Positions 1 to 10,990 of a stretch of 64,000 nt of DNA are shown here, piece after piece. Numbering within the stretch: position 1 is the first letter of the stretch; each line of letters begins with the position of its first letter. Origin of the DNA: Phoronis australis. Lineage: Eukaryota > Phoronida > Phoronidae. The notes under the pieces are model-generated. The model saw only the letters and a list, made by a program, of their open reading frames with translations, was not told the origin of the DNA and did no database searches. The stretch spans positions 1,219,950 through 1,283,949 of the forward strand of contig NMRA01000037.1 in assembly GCA_002633005.1 (NCBI GenBank), in the 5' to 3' direction. The position numbers and the translations under genes were made by a program.

Positions 1-2212
1 ACCACATCATTGCGAGAACAGTCTGTAGCAGACATGTTTCAGAATTGAGTAATGAATTTAATTATATGTCAGATAGAATGAAATTTTGCGACGAAACGAA
101 ACGAATGCCTGGTCCCAAATTGTGCCTCTGAAAGCTTTGTGTTACTTAAAGCCATACTCAAAACCGTTATTATTAAGCAGCGTTGCATCAAGTTCGTGTG
201 TACTTAATCATCTTCATGGAACGAATTTGTAACGGATGAGATATTTGTTTACGACTGACAGTGCATATATACACAGTATCGCTTACCAATCTTCAAGAAA
301 AAGCCAACTTATTCATTTGGAGTGTTTACAGTAGAAAGCAGTGCTCTGTCTCAGTCTTAATTAACAAAAGTTCAGCAACGTGTATGAAAATATCAGTGCT
401 GAGAGGCCTTTCGGCTTCGAGATTTATTTGCAGTCCATGACACAGAGATGTACAATCATCCGCCGGGTGATAGATTGCCTGGCTAACTCTAGTTCGTGAG
501 AATTCGCGATTTGTTGATTTCCTTGGAGATAGTAAAGTTAATAACACATAATGCAGGTTACTTCTTCTATGACTTTTTATTGCCAAGGCATCGAATATAC
601 GTTAGATATTTGTACACCGATGTGTAGGGTTGTATTTGATAGTCCGTACGTATGCTTATTGTCTTACGTAGTTACTTGAAAGAAGGGAATTGTTTGATTA
701 AAAATTACACTGTGGTCGCAACATCGTAGTAGTTGCCGGTACCTTAAAAAGAGTGAAGTGGTTCATTTTTATTGAATTCCAGCGTGTACGGTAACGCTCA
801 TTGCCAGCTCAGAATGATTTTCTGGGACTGATTGTATGCTCTTAGGTTATTCCAATGTCAATGGGAAAATACAGCAAACTAGACCAATACACTCTGTCAT
901 GATTACATCTTTTTGCTTGTCCACAAGAACTGGATATGCATTATGTAGCTTAGGCGGATTTAAGCTTGCACGCCATGCCGCTTGTAGTGTAGGGGTTACG
1001 CGAACATAATTGCGGTTTCCCGTTAGCCTCTGTCCATATCCTCTCCATTAGGGCTAATACCTGAGAAGCCTAATCCACGACGAGCACCAAACACCGGAGC
1101 ACGTCCAACTGGCATAGTGTGCAGTACTCTTCTTTAGCCTGTTTTTGTTTAAAAAAATATTTCAGGAGTGTTCGCCTTTTCATTTTGCCGCTAATCTTGT
1201 TGCCATGGGTTCGCTTAAATCTTCCTTGTCTAAGGGTTACACGTAAAGACGTATGAACCTGAGGCGATTTTATTCCTAGAAACTTGATGAAAACACCTAC
1301 ATTCTACACACACAAACGCGATTCGTTAGACGTGAACACCTTTTAGCCATTATATTTTGTTATTTTATGTGAATCACCTGGGTAGGAGTGTATGTTATCC
1401 AAACGGAATTTTACAAGTAGCTGGAATATTGTCTGATCAGAAGTTTGCAGTAGACCTAAATGCATCGAGAAAGTAAACTGGAGATGCTTTGAGCAAAGAG
1501 ATTGAAACAATATATAGCTCGTAACGTTGCGTTAGGCAACGTTTTAAGACAGCCTGTGGCTTTCTTGTTAATACTGATGGAGATTTAACCGCATGGAAGC
1601 CTCTCAAGAGAGTAGAGCCGTTCTAACATGTCACGGCTAATTGATCGTTTTAAAGTAACGGTTTAACGTATTATAGTACAATGCGTCATTAAAATCTGTC
1701 TTGTCCCTGTAGTTGCGATGTCGATGGAAATGCCAGACATGAGAGAAAATAGCTTGGCGAGGCTTATGTTCAAGTCAGCAATCGGAATCTTAGAAATTAC
1801 TTCAATTTGACAAAAATCTCATTTTCGTCACGATTTAATCCCGTGATTAGGACCTTTCATTTCAGTAACCTACATGTAACAGCAATGCACGTGAGCACGT
1901 GTTACTTCCCCGGCCTACTGGGGTGTGTTTTTAAATGCAAGAACTTGCCAGACACTAGCAGCGAGTACTTTGGCCCACGGGCAGAAAAATCGTTTTTACA
2001 TAAAACTTACTCCTATAGGTCGACGTTAAAGCCTCGACGACCATTCATATCAGTGGCCGTCACGTACGCGAGTAAGGTAATAAGCGTGCTCGCGAAGCAC
2101 TTGCATTTCATTCGCTTGGTTTTGCTTGTGTGTGATCTCGCTTTTCTCCCAAAAAACGTAATGTAAGGAAAGCAACACTGGTCAAATAATAAGCACTTTC
2201 TTTATTTCACAG
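1..2212. other. upstream region of the Hv1-like gene
   Basis: I see no convincing coding exon here. Open frames are short and lack splice-site support. The stretch ends in a good acceptor (pyrimidine tract then TTTCACAG, ending at 2212) only five bases before the first start codon of the downstream gene. The 5' untranslated region is therefore probably spliced, with its first exon and promoter somewhere in or before this stretch. One hydrophobic run around 2100-2150 (HFIRLVLLVCDLAFL) loosely resembles an Hv1 S1 helix, but it lies before the start codon and is treated as intron or untranslated sequence. Confidence 0.5.
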
Positions 2213-2217
2213 ACAAG

Positions 2218-2715
2218 ATGAACGCCAAGGTTGTACAGATAAACAGTGTGACGGAGTTTCTCCGAGAAAGATACAGTGATCGACTTGCTAATTACACTGG
2301 AGAGGACGTGGAAGCAATGTTAACGATAATAAAGAATGACGGCAAACAGCCTACACAAGTTAATAACAATAATCATAAACGATCCATTGACGTCTTTTAT
2401 GCAACCATTGATGACACTGATTTCAAAGAATCGATCTCGAATGATAACAATCGCCGCTTTAGTGATCATGTGAGAAAACTTAGGTCCAGTGATCGACATA
2501 TACATTCCGATGACAGACTAGCAGATGAAAGGTTGGACGGGGTTGCAGACGATAAATCTGTTGCACACTCACGCGTGCAGCGCGCGGCTGGAGCACACAG
2601 TTTATCCAATGGGAGTAACAACACACATCACGTGGGTGGAGATCATACAATGGAACATCTATCGCATATCTTCCACATAAGCAGTATCGTGATTCTTGGA
2701 ATCATGCTTTGTGAA
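2218..2715 (+). CDS. Hv1-like exon 1: N-terminus and S2
   Basis: Starts at the ATG after an acceptor at 2212 and ends at GAA|GTGAGT in phase 0 (166 codons). The S2 helix reads HISSIVILGIMLCE and ends on the conserved glutamate. Upstream, VRKLRSSDR matches the family's pre-S1 segment in position and style. What follows it (HIHSDDRLADERLDGVADD), where S1 should be, is charged and cannot span a membrane. All frames but this one carry stops there. Confidence 0.8.
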
Positions 2716-5700
2716 GTGAGTACAGGAGTGACGGTGTTTACAATAAGAGTGATTGTACACATGCATCTAGATAGCGCCTCCTACAAACTAAAATGACTCC
2801 TAGCTTTGAAATTTTCAAAATCGTAGTTGGTGTAAGAGAAATGTGTGGGGAATGAGCAATGGTAACTTGATTACGAATGCTGTCTGTCATGCGCCTTGAA
2901 GAAAATAACTTAGCAGTGATTAGCCTTCGTTCCCAACGGATACTATTAAATGTCGAGTCACGTGGTAACTTTCACACTAATTTGCTTGTTGTACATCTCT
3001 ATTTTCTTTGATTACCCCACAATATGACTCAAGTTAATGTTTGTCTATATTTGGCAGGTTCTGTTCAAAATGGCTGTCATGGGTAAAAAATTCTTCGACT
3101 GGAAGGACGGGAAACTAGAGGTATAGTTTATATTTGTTTTTCACTAGTTTTCCTTTAACAAAATATGGTTATTGTTGTAAATAATTGACTTGTCGTTTCT
3201 CAAACTTGACTACCGTCATTAGTATTCGCTAATGGTTTTGCCATACACTAGGCAGGAATAGTACTTACAAATCTCATCTTATTTTTCACTGTCACCATAT
3301 CCAGTCACTGTTATGACTATAGTTGTCAACCTCCGATCATCACTGTCATCGCGATTGCGTCATTCCTGCACTTTTCACAGGTAGATCTAGGATATGCATA
3401 CCTTGCGGGGTTGCGGGCAAGCACAACTTGGAGGAAGATACCTGTGTTAACTCTAAAAAGACATGCCGACGGTTTTTACGGTTCTCGTAGTGTGCAGGCC
3501 CCTTTAAATCCGTCTGCGTACTGTAGTATTTGTTTCTTTTTGTGCAGTAGTTATATTTGGTATCATGGTTTTTGTATCTGTTGCAGATTATGGACGCGGT
3601 GGTTGTGCTTGTCAGCTTCACTCTAGACCTGATTTTTTACAAGGGAATATTTGCTACTGGTATTAGCGAGGCGACAACGCTACTACTAATCTTTCTAATT
3701 TGGCGAATGATCCAAGTGTTTAACGGTAAGTTGAGAACGTTATTAGTCACTCATTTTTAATGTGACTGTACCACTATGACGGTATTTTTCATCCATCAAA
3801 CGCAGACGTACCATATATTATTTGGCTGTTTTATGAGGTCGCGTAATTCACCTTTTATGTGCTCTACATTTCAAGACCTATATTACTGATTGTTTTATGT
3901 AGGAATGATACACAGTCCACGCTTCTCAGTTTTCACTTATTTACGGACGTGACTTCCGTCCACAAGTATCCACCAACCCAAAACGCAACTTATTGAAATC
4001 GATGACGTCACGGTCGCACTGGTACTGTGGACGGACGAGAACGCTTGTTTCCGAAGATGCTGATGTTACAATGGCGCTAGCGTATACGTGAGGACAGAAA
4101 ATTTTGAAAACTCAAAGAAAAGAGTTTGGTCATATTACCGAATTTTTACGAAAAATTTTCTGTAAACGACAACGATACGTGGGGGGCTGCCGGCACCCAT
4201 ACTTGTCAGGTAGATGTCGCGACGGCCAATCGATGGGTGATTTTAGAAGATTTGGCAAGCCACGGCGATTAAAAGTTTTTGAAAAAGGTTCGAGGCTTTC
4301 CTTTAAATTGATGCAAGCGGACTTTTTTCTAGAAGAAGCGGACAGTAGTTTTCAAGTGAATCGATTTGCGGACCATGCTTTTTTACCTAATCCAGCTACT
4401 CTACAAAATACACATTTGGCTGTATTCATTGTAGGCGTCATCAGTACAACGAAAAGACGCTTGGAGTTCCGCATACGTCTGCAGAAGAAAGCCAGAAGAC
4501 AAGCGGAAGAGAAATTGACTGAAAAGGAAGAACAAAACAGACTGCTTCAGGTGAGCAGGTGTTGTAAGCAAAGAAAAAAGACCTCATTTGCGTGGGTGTC
4601 TTAGAGACCAAGTTTGGAAAGCGGATCGGTTGTCAATAAGGAAGAGCATGTCGAAATATTTTCCTACCAAAACGCAAGAACAAATTGCGTAGAATGTTAC
4701 ATTTCTCCGGAACTGAACCTAGAGTATGTTAAACGCATTCTTACAGAATTTCCGTTTGCAACTACTTTCTGTCCAACTCATTGTGTATTGCGTAACAGTA
4801 CGGAGAATTGGTCGTTAACCGTGATAAATGCTGACAGGTAATGCAATTAGGAGAAATTCTTGAAAGTTAGCGAAACATTTGCAGCTGCATTATCACACAA
4901 ATGAATAACCTACTGGCGTATACGTAACAACATGATTCAGATGTCTTTCACGGTGTCTTTTGTACACAGTTTGTATTTGGTCATGGCAGTTTGCAGGATA
5001 AAGCTGCGTGGTCATTGCACATTTTTGAACTGAAGCTAATTTTTATGCGCCCACATATTTATATGTGGACGCATTATGCCATCATCTCCGTCCGTCTGTC
5101 CTTCCGTCCGTCTGTCCGTCCGTCCGTCCGTCCGGGCGCCTTCCGCCCGGCGTCCGCTGCTTTATCTCCAAAAGCCATTGACTAATGTTCATGAAATTTT
5201 GCACAGTGTGTTCCTTTTATGTGTGGGACGGCATGAGCGAACTTACAGACGGATCCGACTACAGGTGTGCCCCCTAGTATTTTACGTTTACCTCTGTATT
5301 TTCAAATGTCCTCAACGTTTTTTCACAAAATGTGGTATATGGGCATGAATTAGACGACGGTATCCTCCCGTTTTATGATAGATTCGACTTAGTTTGCGCC
5401 ACCTGGTGGCAATTTTTACTGTTTTCGAGTCTGTTTTTAGTGTCCACTCTGTATCAACCAAACCGCTCTAAGCATGATTGTGAAAATTGGCATGTATGTT
5501 CTTACTAAGAAGAGGATGGTTGACGATGATTTTCCGACGACTTGGACTACTGTAGCGCCTCCTAGTGGCAGTTTTTTTGCGGCTATGGCTTTATCTCCTA
5601 AACGTTTGCAGGATCTTTACTAAATTTAGTAAGTGCATTTATATGATGTTGGCAACAGACGACGACGACTTTGGGACAGATCTGACTGCTGGTGAGCCAC

Positions 5701-8700
5701 CCAGTGGCAATTTTATTTACGTTTACCTCTGTATCTTCAAAGGTCCTCAACGTATTTTCATAAAATTTGGCTTCTGTTAGTGAGGTGATGCTATCTTTCC
5801 ATTTTCATATGGATTCGACCTAATTTGCGCCACCTAGTGGCCGTATTCACACCTTTTGTGTTTGTTTTTTTGGCGTCCACCCCTTTATTAACCAAACCGC
5901 TTTCAGGATAATTGTGAAAATTGGCACGTATGTTTTTACTATGAAGTGGACGGCTGACTATGATTTTCCGATGACTTCGACTACTGTGGCGCCTCCTAGT
6001 GGCAGTTTTGTTTTTTGCGCCCATGGCTGTTTCTCCTAAACCATTTGCAGGATCTTTACTAAATTTAACAAGTGCATTTATGTGATGTTGACAACGGACG
6101 ATGACGATTTTCAGATGATCCGACTACTGGTGTGCCCCCTGGTGGCAATTTTAGTTTTACGTTAACCTCTGTATCTTCAAATGTCCTCAGCGGATTTTCA
6201 TAAATTTTAAATACGGGCATCTATTGGTGAAATGACGCTATCCACCCGTTTTCGGATGGAATCAAGGTATTTTGCGCCACTTAGTGGCCATTTTTGCTGT
6301 TTTCGAGTCTGTTTTTTGGCGTCTACCCGTCTATCAACCAAATCATTCTAATTATGGTTTCGAAAATTGGCGTATAATTATGTTCTCAGTGTGAAGAGGA
6401 CGGTTGACGTTCACAACTCTTACTTTGGCGCTTCCTAGTGGTAGTTTTGTTTTGTTTTGCGCCCATAGCTGTATCTCGTAAGCCCACTGCAGGAACTTTA
6501 TAAAATTTAATTAGAAAGTGTATTCATATGACTCGAAGCTAACAACAGACAATGACGACTTTCAGGCGGATTCAATGAACAGTGTGCCCCCCATAGTGGC
6601 AATTTCATTTGATTCTGTTTTCCTTTGCTTTTCTGAAGTTTCGTGACGGATTTCTATGAAATTCGGTGTATAGCTTTCTATTAAAGAAGTAATGACGTGT
6701 TCCCGTTTCCGGATGGACTGTACGTTTTTGTGCTATCTATTGGCCATTTTTATGACACAAATAAACGACCCTAAAAGCCCACCATTTGCGATGCATTCGT
6801 GGGCGCATTTCAACGCTCCTCGTTGCTCTTGTAAAATGTTGTCTTTATTATTTAATGTGCAAAAGTTTAAAACTGATAGCAACTGCAGAACGTTCATGTC
6901 ACTAAGAGCGCCTCCTTGCGACGTGGCGTCACTAACAGAACAAGCCCACGCCGTACTGGAATTTTAGCGGAGGACATGTCGATTCATGAGTTTAAGAAAT
7001 TGATCAATAACTATGATAAATGTCACAGAACCACTTACTTGTTGCCTTCGTGCAATTCAGGTGTACTTGGCAGGGGCGGTTCCAGGACATTGAGTANAAT
7101 GGAATCTGAAATAATTTTAGGGGGGCCAACCCCCCTTAAATCCGCCAATGCTTGGCATGCATTCGTATTGCACTCGGTAAGAACAGTGTATTGTTTATTA
7201 CAAACTGAGCCCTGCAAACTAAAGTTGTTGTACATTGTCCGGAACCTTGATTGTGTTTAAGTATACAAAGTATCCATGCAAAAATTAAACAAGCTTGATT
7301 TGTCGAGTATCAATTCACAGACAATTCTGAATTGCAAAAGAAGTCGGCAGATTTCGACGGTTGACACAAAAGAAGCTTTCAGTAATTTGAACGCAGAATC
7401 CATTTTGCAGAAAGAATAGCTTCTGACGAAAAAATTCGACGATGAAAGGGTTGACCTGTTAACCCAAGCTAAAGTTTCGTGAACACCAATTGAAACCTGT
7501 AAAACGCCCACATTCCAGACGGTATCGAAGCCTTTAATCTGGTAAGGGTCATCTTCCAGCATCCGATGTTGATCAAAAGAAAAGTTGAAACTTGTGAAAA
7601 TATTCTTACTTCCTCCCGCCATTTTGCCAGACGATTTCGCGTCACTTGATTTGTTTGCCAAATTAAAGATAATTTACCAGCTTTGATGTCAGTGACGTTT
7701 TTTTCGTTCCATATCTCCCTACTGAAAATGACGACGCTGCTACGATGAACCATGCTTGACTACCTTTTCTGTCGTTTTAGGATGAGATAAACAGTTTCAA
7801 AGCACTGTGTCGATTTCACAAGGTACCAGAAGACGAAATAGTGAATTGTAAACCAATCCGTAAGTCGGCTTTTGATTTCGTTTCTTTGTTGACCTTCTGT
7901 GACACATCACGGCAGAAATGAAATCCAGGGAAAGCCACATACATGGACTCGTGTATTCTTTGTTCGGAGGTCGTTCTTAGGCGTCCCACACGGGCATGGT
8001 GTGCTGGGTCACACTGTCAGGGTACACCTAATTGTTAAATAGTATGTTAACGGCGTTATCTCAGTGTTCGTTAAAGTTTTGAAACTAAGCTGATTAACTG
8101 TTGCATTAAAGCACAATTTTCATGTTTTCAGCAATATAATATTATTTCCATTGGAAGTTGCCTCTAATGCCGTCCAGGAGAAAGAGCATTATCGTCATCT
8201 CACGCTATCAAATTGCTTCCTTTCAGTTGCCACAAGAGGTCGATGCAATTCTACTTCTTTTGCCGTCAGCTCCATTATGCGCATGTCTGTTGGATTTGTC
8301 CGTCATCTCAGCAGGTACTGGGATTATTCGCTTTTGCAGTCATTTTGATAAATTGTCCAAACACCGATTGAGCACAACGCAGGACTTTTCCTCGTCGGTG
8401 AAAAAGTGATCATGTTAAAATTCCCTTCTCTTCTCCGCAGTGCGCACGCACATCGATGACAGTGAGCTGGTGATTTTGTTGGACGTATACTGAAAAGTTG
8501 TTGCCTTCCTTGGGCTAAGTTTAAATTGCTTTTTTTACAAAAGGAGCATCTCTTCTTGGAAATCCCCATTAAGCATAAAGTGCTATAACTACTCGGTATA
8601 CAGCCTTTGTCTCTGTACTGAAACACTACCATTTGGTCAAAGCCTTAGTTTTAAAAGGTCTCAAAATTACGACTGCCTGTCTTTACATTCACGCTAATCT

Positions 8701-9497
8701 AACACGTCTCTTATAAAATTGACGATTTCCCTGATTCAGATAAAAGGACTCAAATGAATCCACATTTCGTATGTTTTAGAGCTGACACGGTTACGACAAG
8801 CCACGACAGTGCCGAATTGCCTATATCACCCACGCCGTCTGACGGCGGCTCGATTGACGAGTCGCGGAACGCTTTGAAACCAGTCGCCAGTTCGGTTTCA
8901 CCCCGGTCTCCAAGGATGGTTCACAAAATGGACACGCTTCAGGAGGACAATAACAAAGATGGGGAGCGCAAAAAAGTGGACTTCGATTCCGACACCAGTG
9001 ACGACGTGGAAGTGGACGAAAGAAGGAAGCCGCCTCTGGATTCCGGTGTTGGGTCGTCAGTAGAGGGAAGTGAGAAACATGATGATGCGGACATCGGTGA
9101 AGAATCACGTGATGTGCCCGTGCTCAATGACCTTCAGCTGAGGAGATCTCGGAGTGACTATTGCAAGAAGGGGAGAAAAGCACACCTAGTACCTCGGTTG
9201 GTTGACCTTGGATTAGAAGCCCCCGAATATCCTAGAAACTTGAAAATGCTAAAGGCTCAGAACAGCTCTTTTTCCTGTATTGACCTTGTTGATAATGAGA
9301 AGGGTTCAACATTTCCAAAAAACCTCAGCAATTCCGTCGGTAATAACCTTCACAAAAAGGTTATTATTGTTGATAAAGAAAAGTCAAGACGGTCCTTGAA
9401 AAGGCAAAGTAGTTTTGACGACAACAGTGTGGTTCACATTAAGCCAGAGACGATTACAACAGCAGAAGATATTCCAGCAATTCAAGTGGAAACGTGA
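2218..9497 (+). CDS. Hv1/TMEM266-family voltage-sensor protein, atypical (gene span)
   Basis: Seven exons join in phase: 2218-2715, 3058-3120, 3587-3725, 4435-4550, 7781-7859, 8227-8314, 8780-9497. They sum to 1701 nt, giving 566 residues plus stop. Order: hydrophilic N-terminus (1 to about 148), S2 (about 150-173), S3 (about 188-205), S4 (about 219-234), coiled coil (about 236-285), Ser/Asp-rich tail. Hv1 hallmarks seen are the S2 glutamate E166, K170, the S3 aspartates D190 and D201 in MDAVVVLVSFTLD, and the S4 end WRMIQVFNG. In the family these form a voltage-gated proton pathway in the plasma membrane. Oddities: no hydrophobic S1, and S4 positions 1 and 3 are L224 and Q230, leaving only R227. 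The charge-transfer phenylalanine is M163. It may be a poorly conducting or sensor-only protein like TMEM266, whose length is similar, though the S3 is more Hv1-like. Family assignment is firm; function is inferred. Confidence 0.85.
3058..3120 (+). CDS. Hv1-like exon 2: S2-S3 loop
   Basis: Acceptor TTGGCAG and donor GTATAG bracket 21 codons beginning VLFKMAVMGKKFFDW. This matches the end of S2 and the cytoplasmic S2-S3 loop of Hv1, including the conserved S2 lysine (K170). Phase 0 on both sides. Confidence 0.85.
3587..3725 (+). CDS. Hv1-like exon 3: S3 and S4
   Basis: Acceptor CTGTTGCAG; donor GTAAGT after AACG. S3 is MDAVVVLVSFTLDLIF, with both family aspartates. S4 is LLLIFLIWRMIQVFNG. Aligned without gaps to the Hv1 pattern R-x-W-R-x-x-R-x-x-N-G, the first and third arginines are Leu and Gln, while W, the second R, N and G are kept. 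Confidence 0.9.
4435..4550 (+). CDS. Hv1-like exon 4: coiled-coil start
   Basis: Acceptor CATTGTAG; donor GTGAGC. Completes NG at the end of S4, then reads VISTTKRRLEFRIRLQ and a Lys/Glu-rich stretch ending NRLLQ. This is the position of the dimer-forming coiled coil in Hv1. Phase 1 in, phase 0 out. Confidence 0.85.
5045..6808. mobile_element. 1.76-kb non-autonomous element with tandem-repeat core
   Basis: Bounded by ATGCGCCCAC (5045-5054) and its exact reverse complement GTGGGCGCAT (6799-6808). The 5' end is also a near-perfect 30-bp hairpin (5045-5074), followed by a CCGT microsatellite (about 5088-5140). The body is a tandem array of about 440-bp units, each made of three diverged monomers of about 146 bp. 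Each monomer begins with a variant of GCGCCACCTAGTGGC, then a T-rich run, then a CTGTATCTCCTAAAC-like segment. No transposase frame is present. The layout recalls the molluscan 'pearl' tandem-core elements, but I cannot place it in a named family. Confidence 0.7.
5266..6745 (-). promoter_or_regulatory. array of about eleven CTCF-like motifs
   Basis: Motif copies lie at 5266, 5393, 5553, 5692, 5824, 5987, 6131, 6271, 6425, 6583 and 6727. Read on the minus strand, the best ones (5824, 5987, 6131, 6271) match the animal CTCF core CCACYAGGKGGCGC closely. All copies point the same way. The first and last are degenerate. Actual CTCF binding is inference from motif similarity. Confidence 0.45.
7781..7859 (+). 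CDS. Hv1-like exon 5: end of coiled coil
   Basis: Acceptor GTCGTTTTAG; donor GTAAGT. Encodes DEINSFKALCRFHKVPEDE and a few more residues, continuing the heptad-like pattern from exon 4 much as the Hv1 C-terminal coil does. Phase 0 in, phase 1 out. Confidence 0.75.
8227..8314 (+). CDS. Hv1-like exon 6: tail linker
   Basis: Acceptor TTCCTTTCAG; donor GCAG|GTACTG. Chosen because it is the only segment seen that links phase 1 from exon 5 to the phase 2 needed by exon 7. It reads LATRGRCNSTSFAVSS and on to HLSR. No domain is recognised. Confidence 0.55.
8780..9497 (+). CDS. Hv1-like exon 7: long disordered tail
   Basis: Acceptor ATGTTTTAG; open to TGA at 9495-9497. About 238 residues rich in Ser, Asp, Glu and Lys, starting ADTVTTSHDSAELPISPTPS. 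Basic-Ser sites such as SRRSLKRQSS look like PKA-type targets. Human Hv1 has no such tail; TMEM266 does have a long one. No folded domain is evident. Confidence 0.8.
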
Positions 9498-10227
9498 AAA
9501 TGATTTGATAATTTTGTTCAGGAGTATATTTTGCAGCAAGTTAGTTTTTGGGCAAAACGAACCAAAAGGATAAAATATACCACGCGCCAGCACAGCGTAC
9601 TAATAGCTTATCCTATTGCTATGTTCACCTCATCGATGATTTTTACTTTGACGACCGAATTTCGATCTGCTTTGTCACATCCAGGTCACATTCCTGCCAT
9701 GCGAAGTTTGAAGAAAAACTATAATGCTTATTCTGTTCCATTAGCGATATTATATATAGAACAGTAAAAAATCTACGTAATCGGAAAGTGCTACTAACGC
9801 TTGCCAATCGACGATTGAAAGGAAATCTACTCTCCACGTGGCCTGCTTTGTTACACAGCGAGGCATTAGTAGCATAATTCTTCTGTCTCTCAGGGGAGGT
9901 AATAATGACAGAACCAGTTGCGGATGAAATACTCTACATGTAAAACGAGTTTAATGTAGTGTTAAGTAATAGCCTATACTGACTTAGTCTACACTGCAGT
10001 GGTCACCAGCTTGTTCCCAGTTTCAGGTGTAGTAGTTAACTGGTTGAGGGAACGGATCATGAAATAACTTCGCCAGCTGAGAGTAACTTATAAGAACCAC
10101 GACACCTTTTGCACGTGCTGATAACTGCAGCACAGTCGCCATGAAACAGACCAACGCGGTTTCTGTAGCTCAAATGAACTGAAACTGTGATCACAAGATT
10201 GATAATGTTATTTCATTATGAGACCAG

Positions 10228-10385
10228 TGGCGGATTTAGAGGGGGACCAAGGGGGCTATGGCTCCCTAAAAATTCTCCCAGATTCCATTTGGCTGTTCGG
10301 GGGTGCGAATGACTGACAGGCAAAATCCTGGCTAATACTCTGCCCCGGCCCCCCCTAACTCAAAATCTTGAATGAGCCCCTGGAG
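10228..10385. repeat. GGCGGATTTAGGGGG-type dispersed repeat, copy 1
   Basis: Shares a long near-identical core with 15393-15545, including TTCTCCCGGATTCCATTTGG-like and GCAAAATCCTGGCTAATACT segments. Ends resemble the terminal GGCGGAT / ATCCGCC inverted motifs of small DNA elements. Non-coding. Confidence 0.75.
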
Positions 10386-10592
10386 ACTGATATTTCACTC
10401 TTTGCTATCTGTCTGTCTTGAGTAGGGTTATATCTTGACGATGGTTCAAAGTGAGTTAGTTGAACATGGGTGTGTAGTTGGGCCGTTTTGTAAATTGATT
10501 ATGTATATTTTGATATTGATAATGTTGTGTTTTGATACAAGGTAATTACTATTTTGTTAACCGTATTGTTCACAATAATAGATAATTTGTTG

Positions 10593-10598
10593 AATAAA
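10593..10598 (+). terminator. AATAAA, possible poly(A) signal of the Hv1-like gene
   Basis: First canonical hexamer I found downstream of the stop at 9497, about 1.1 kb away. Its use is inferred. Confidence 0.35.
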
Positions 10599-10914
10599 AT
10601 CTGACCATTTACACATCATTCGTCAACTTTACAACGATAGAACGAGGAACCATTTATGACCACAATAGTGGCGGATCTAGGATATCACAAGGGGGGCCCA
10701 ACATTTTGTCTGTAAACATTTGGTCCAAGCACGATTGTAGGTGTGCATCGCACCGAATGGGGGGACGTCGGGATGGGGGTTCGCCCCCTCCCGCCCAGGA
10801 AATTTTTCTGTTTTTTCCTCTAAAAATCAAGCATTTTCCTTGATTCCCGAAGTATTATCCAAGAAAAAAGGCGAAAAAAAAATTAAAGAAAAGTACGAAG
10901 AATGTGTCAACCAG

Positions 10915-10990
10915 CAAAAACTGCAAATACTACGGATTCGAACTCACGACCTTGCTAATAGAGCGCGCGTGCTTTACCCCTGCACCACCA
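10915..10990 (-). repeat. tRNA-like fragment (SINE head or tRNA pseudogene)
   Basis: On the minus strand it has an A-box-like GTGGTGCAGGGGTAAAGCAC and a B box GAGTTCGAATCC at normal tRNA spacing. The acceptor stem does not pair, so it is not a working tRNA. Confidence 0.5.

Larger units (their letters stand above)
4551..7780 (+). other. intron 4 of the Hv1-like gene, repeat-filled
   Basis: The 3.2-kb intron holds the tandem-repeat element at 5045-6808 (own entry) and a small repeat at 7068-7150 with GGCGGTTCC and AAATCCGCC ends, which contains one ambiguous base at 7097. Short open frames at 4614-4841 and 7257-7753 lack splice support and are not annotated as genes. Confidence 0.6.

Noticed and set aside
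1807-2166. Upstream frame with an S1-like run (RLVLLVCDLAFL) as a missing Hv1 S1 exon
   Set aside because: It precedes the start codon and would create a roughly 150-residue S1-S2 loop. No good donor in phase; left as an alternative to test.
4104-4434. Open frame running into Hv1-like exon 4 from upstream
   Set aside because: The conserved protein sequence begins exactly at the acceptor at 4434/4435. The upstream part shows no family similarity and is intron.
4614-4841. 75-codon frame after Hv1-like exon 4
   Set aside because: No acceptor or donor in a usable phase and no family resemblance; skipping it gives a continuous coiled coil.
5088-5140. Short regular spacing suggestive of a CRISPR-like array near the CCGT repeats
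   Set aside because: It is a simple tetranucleotide microsatellite at the head of an animal mobile element.
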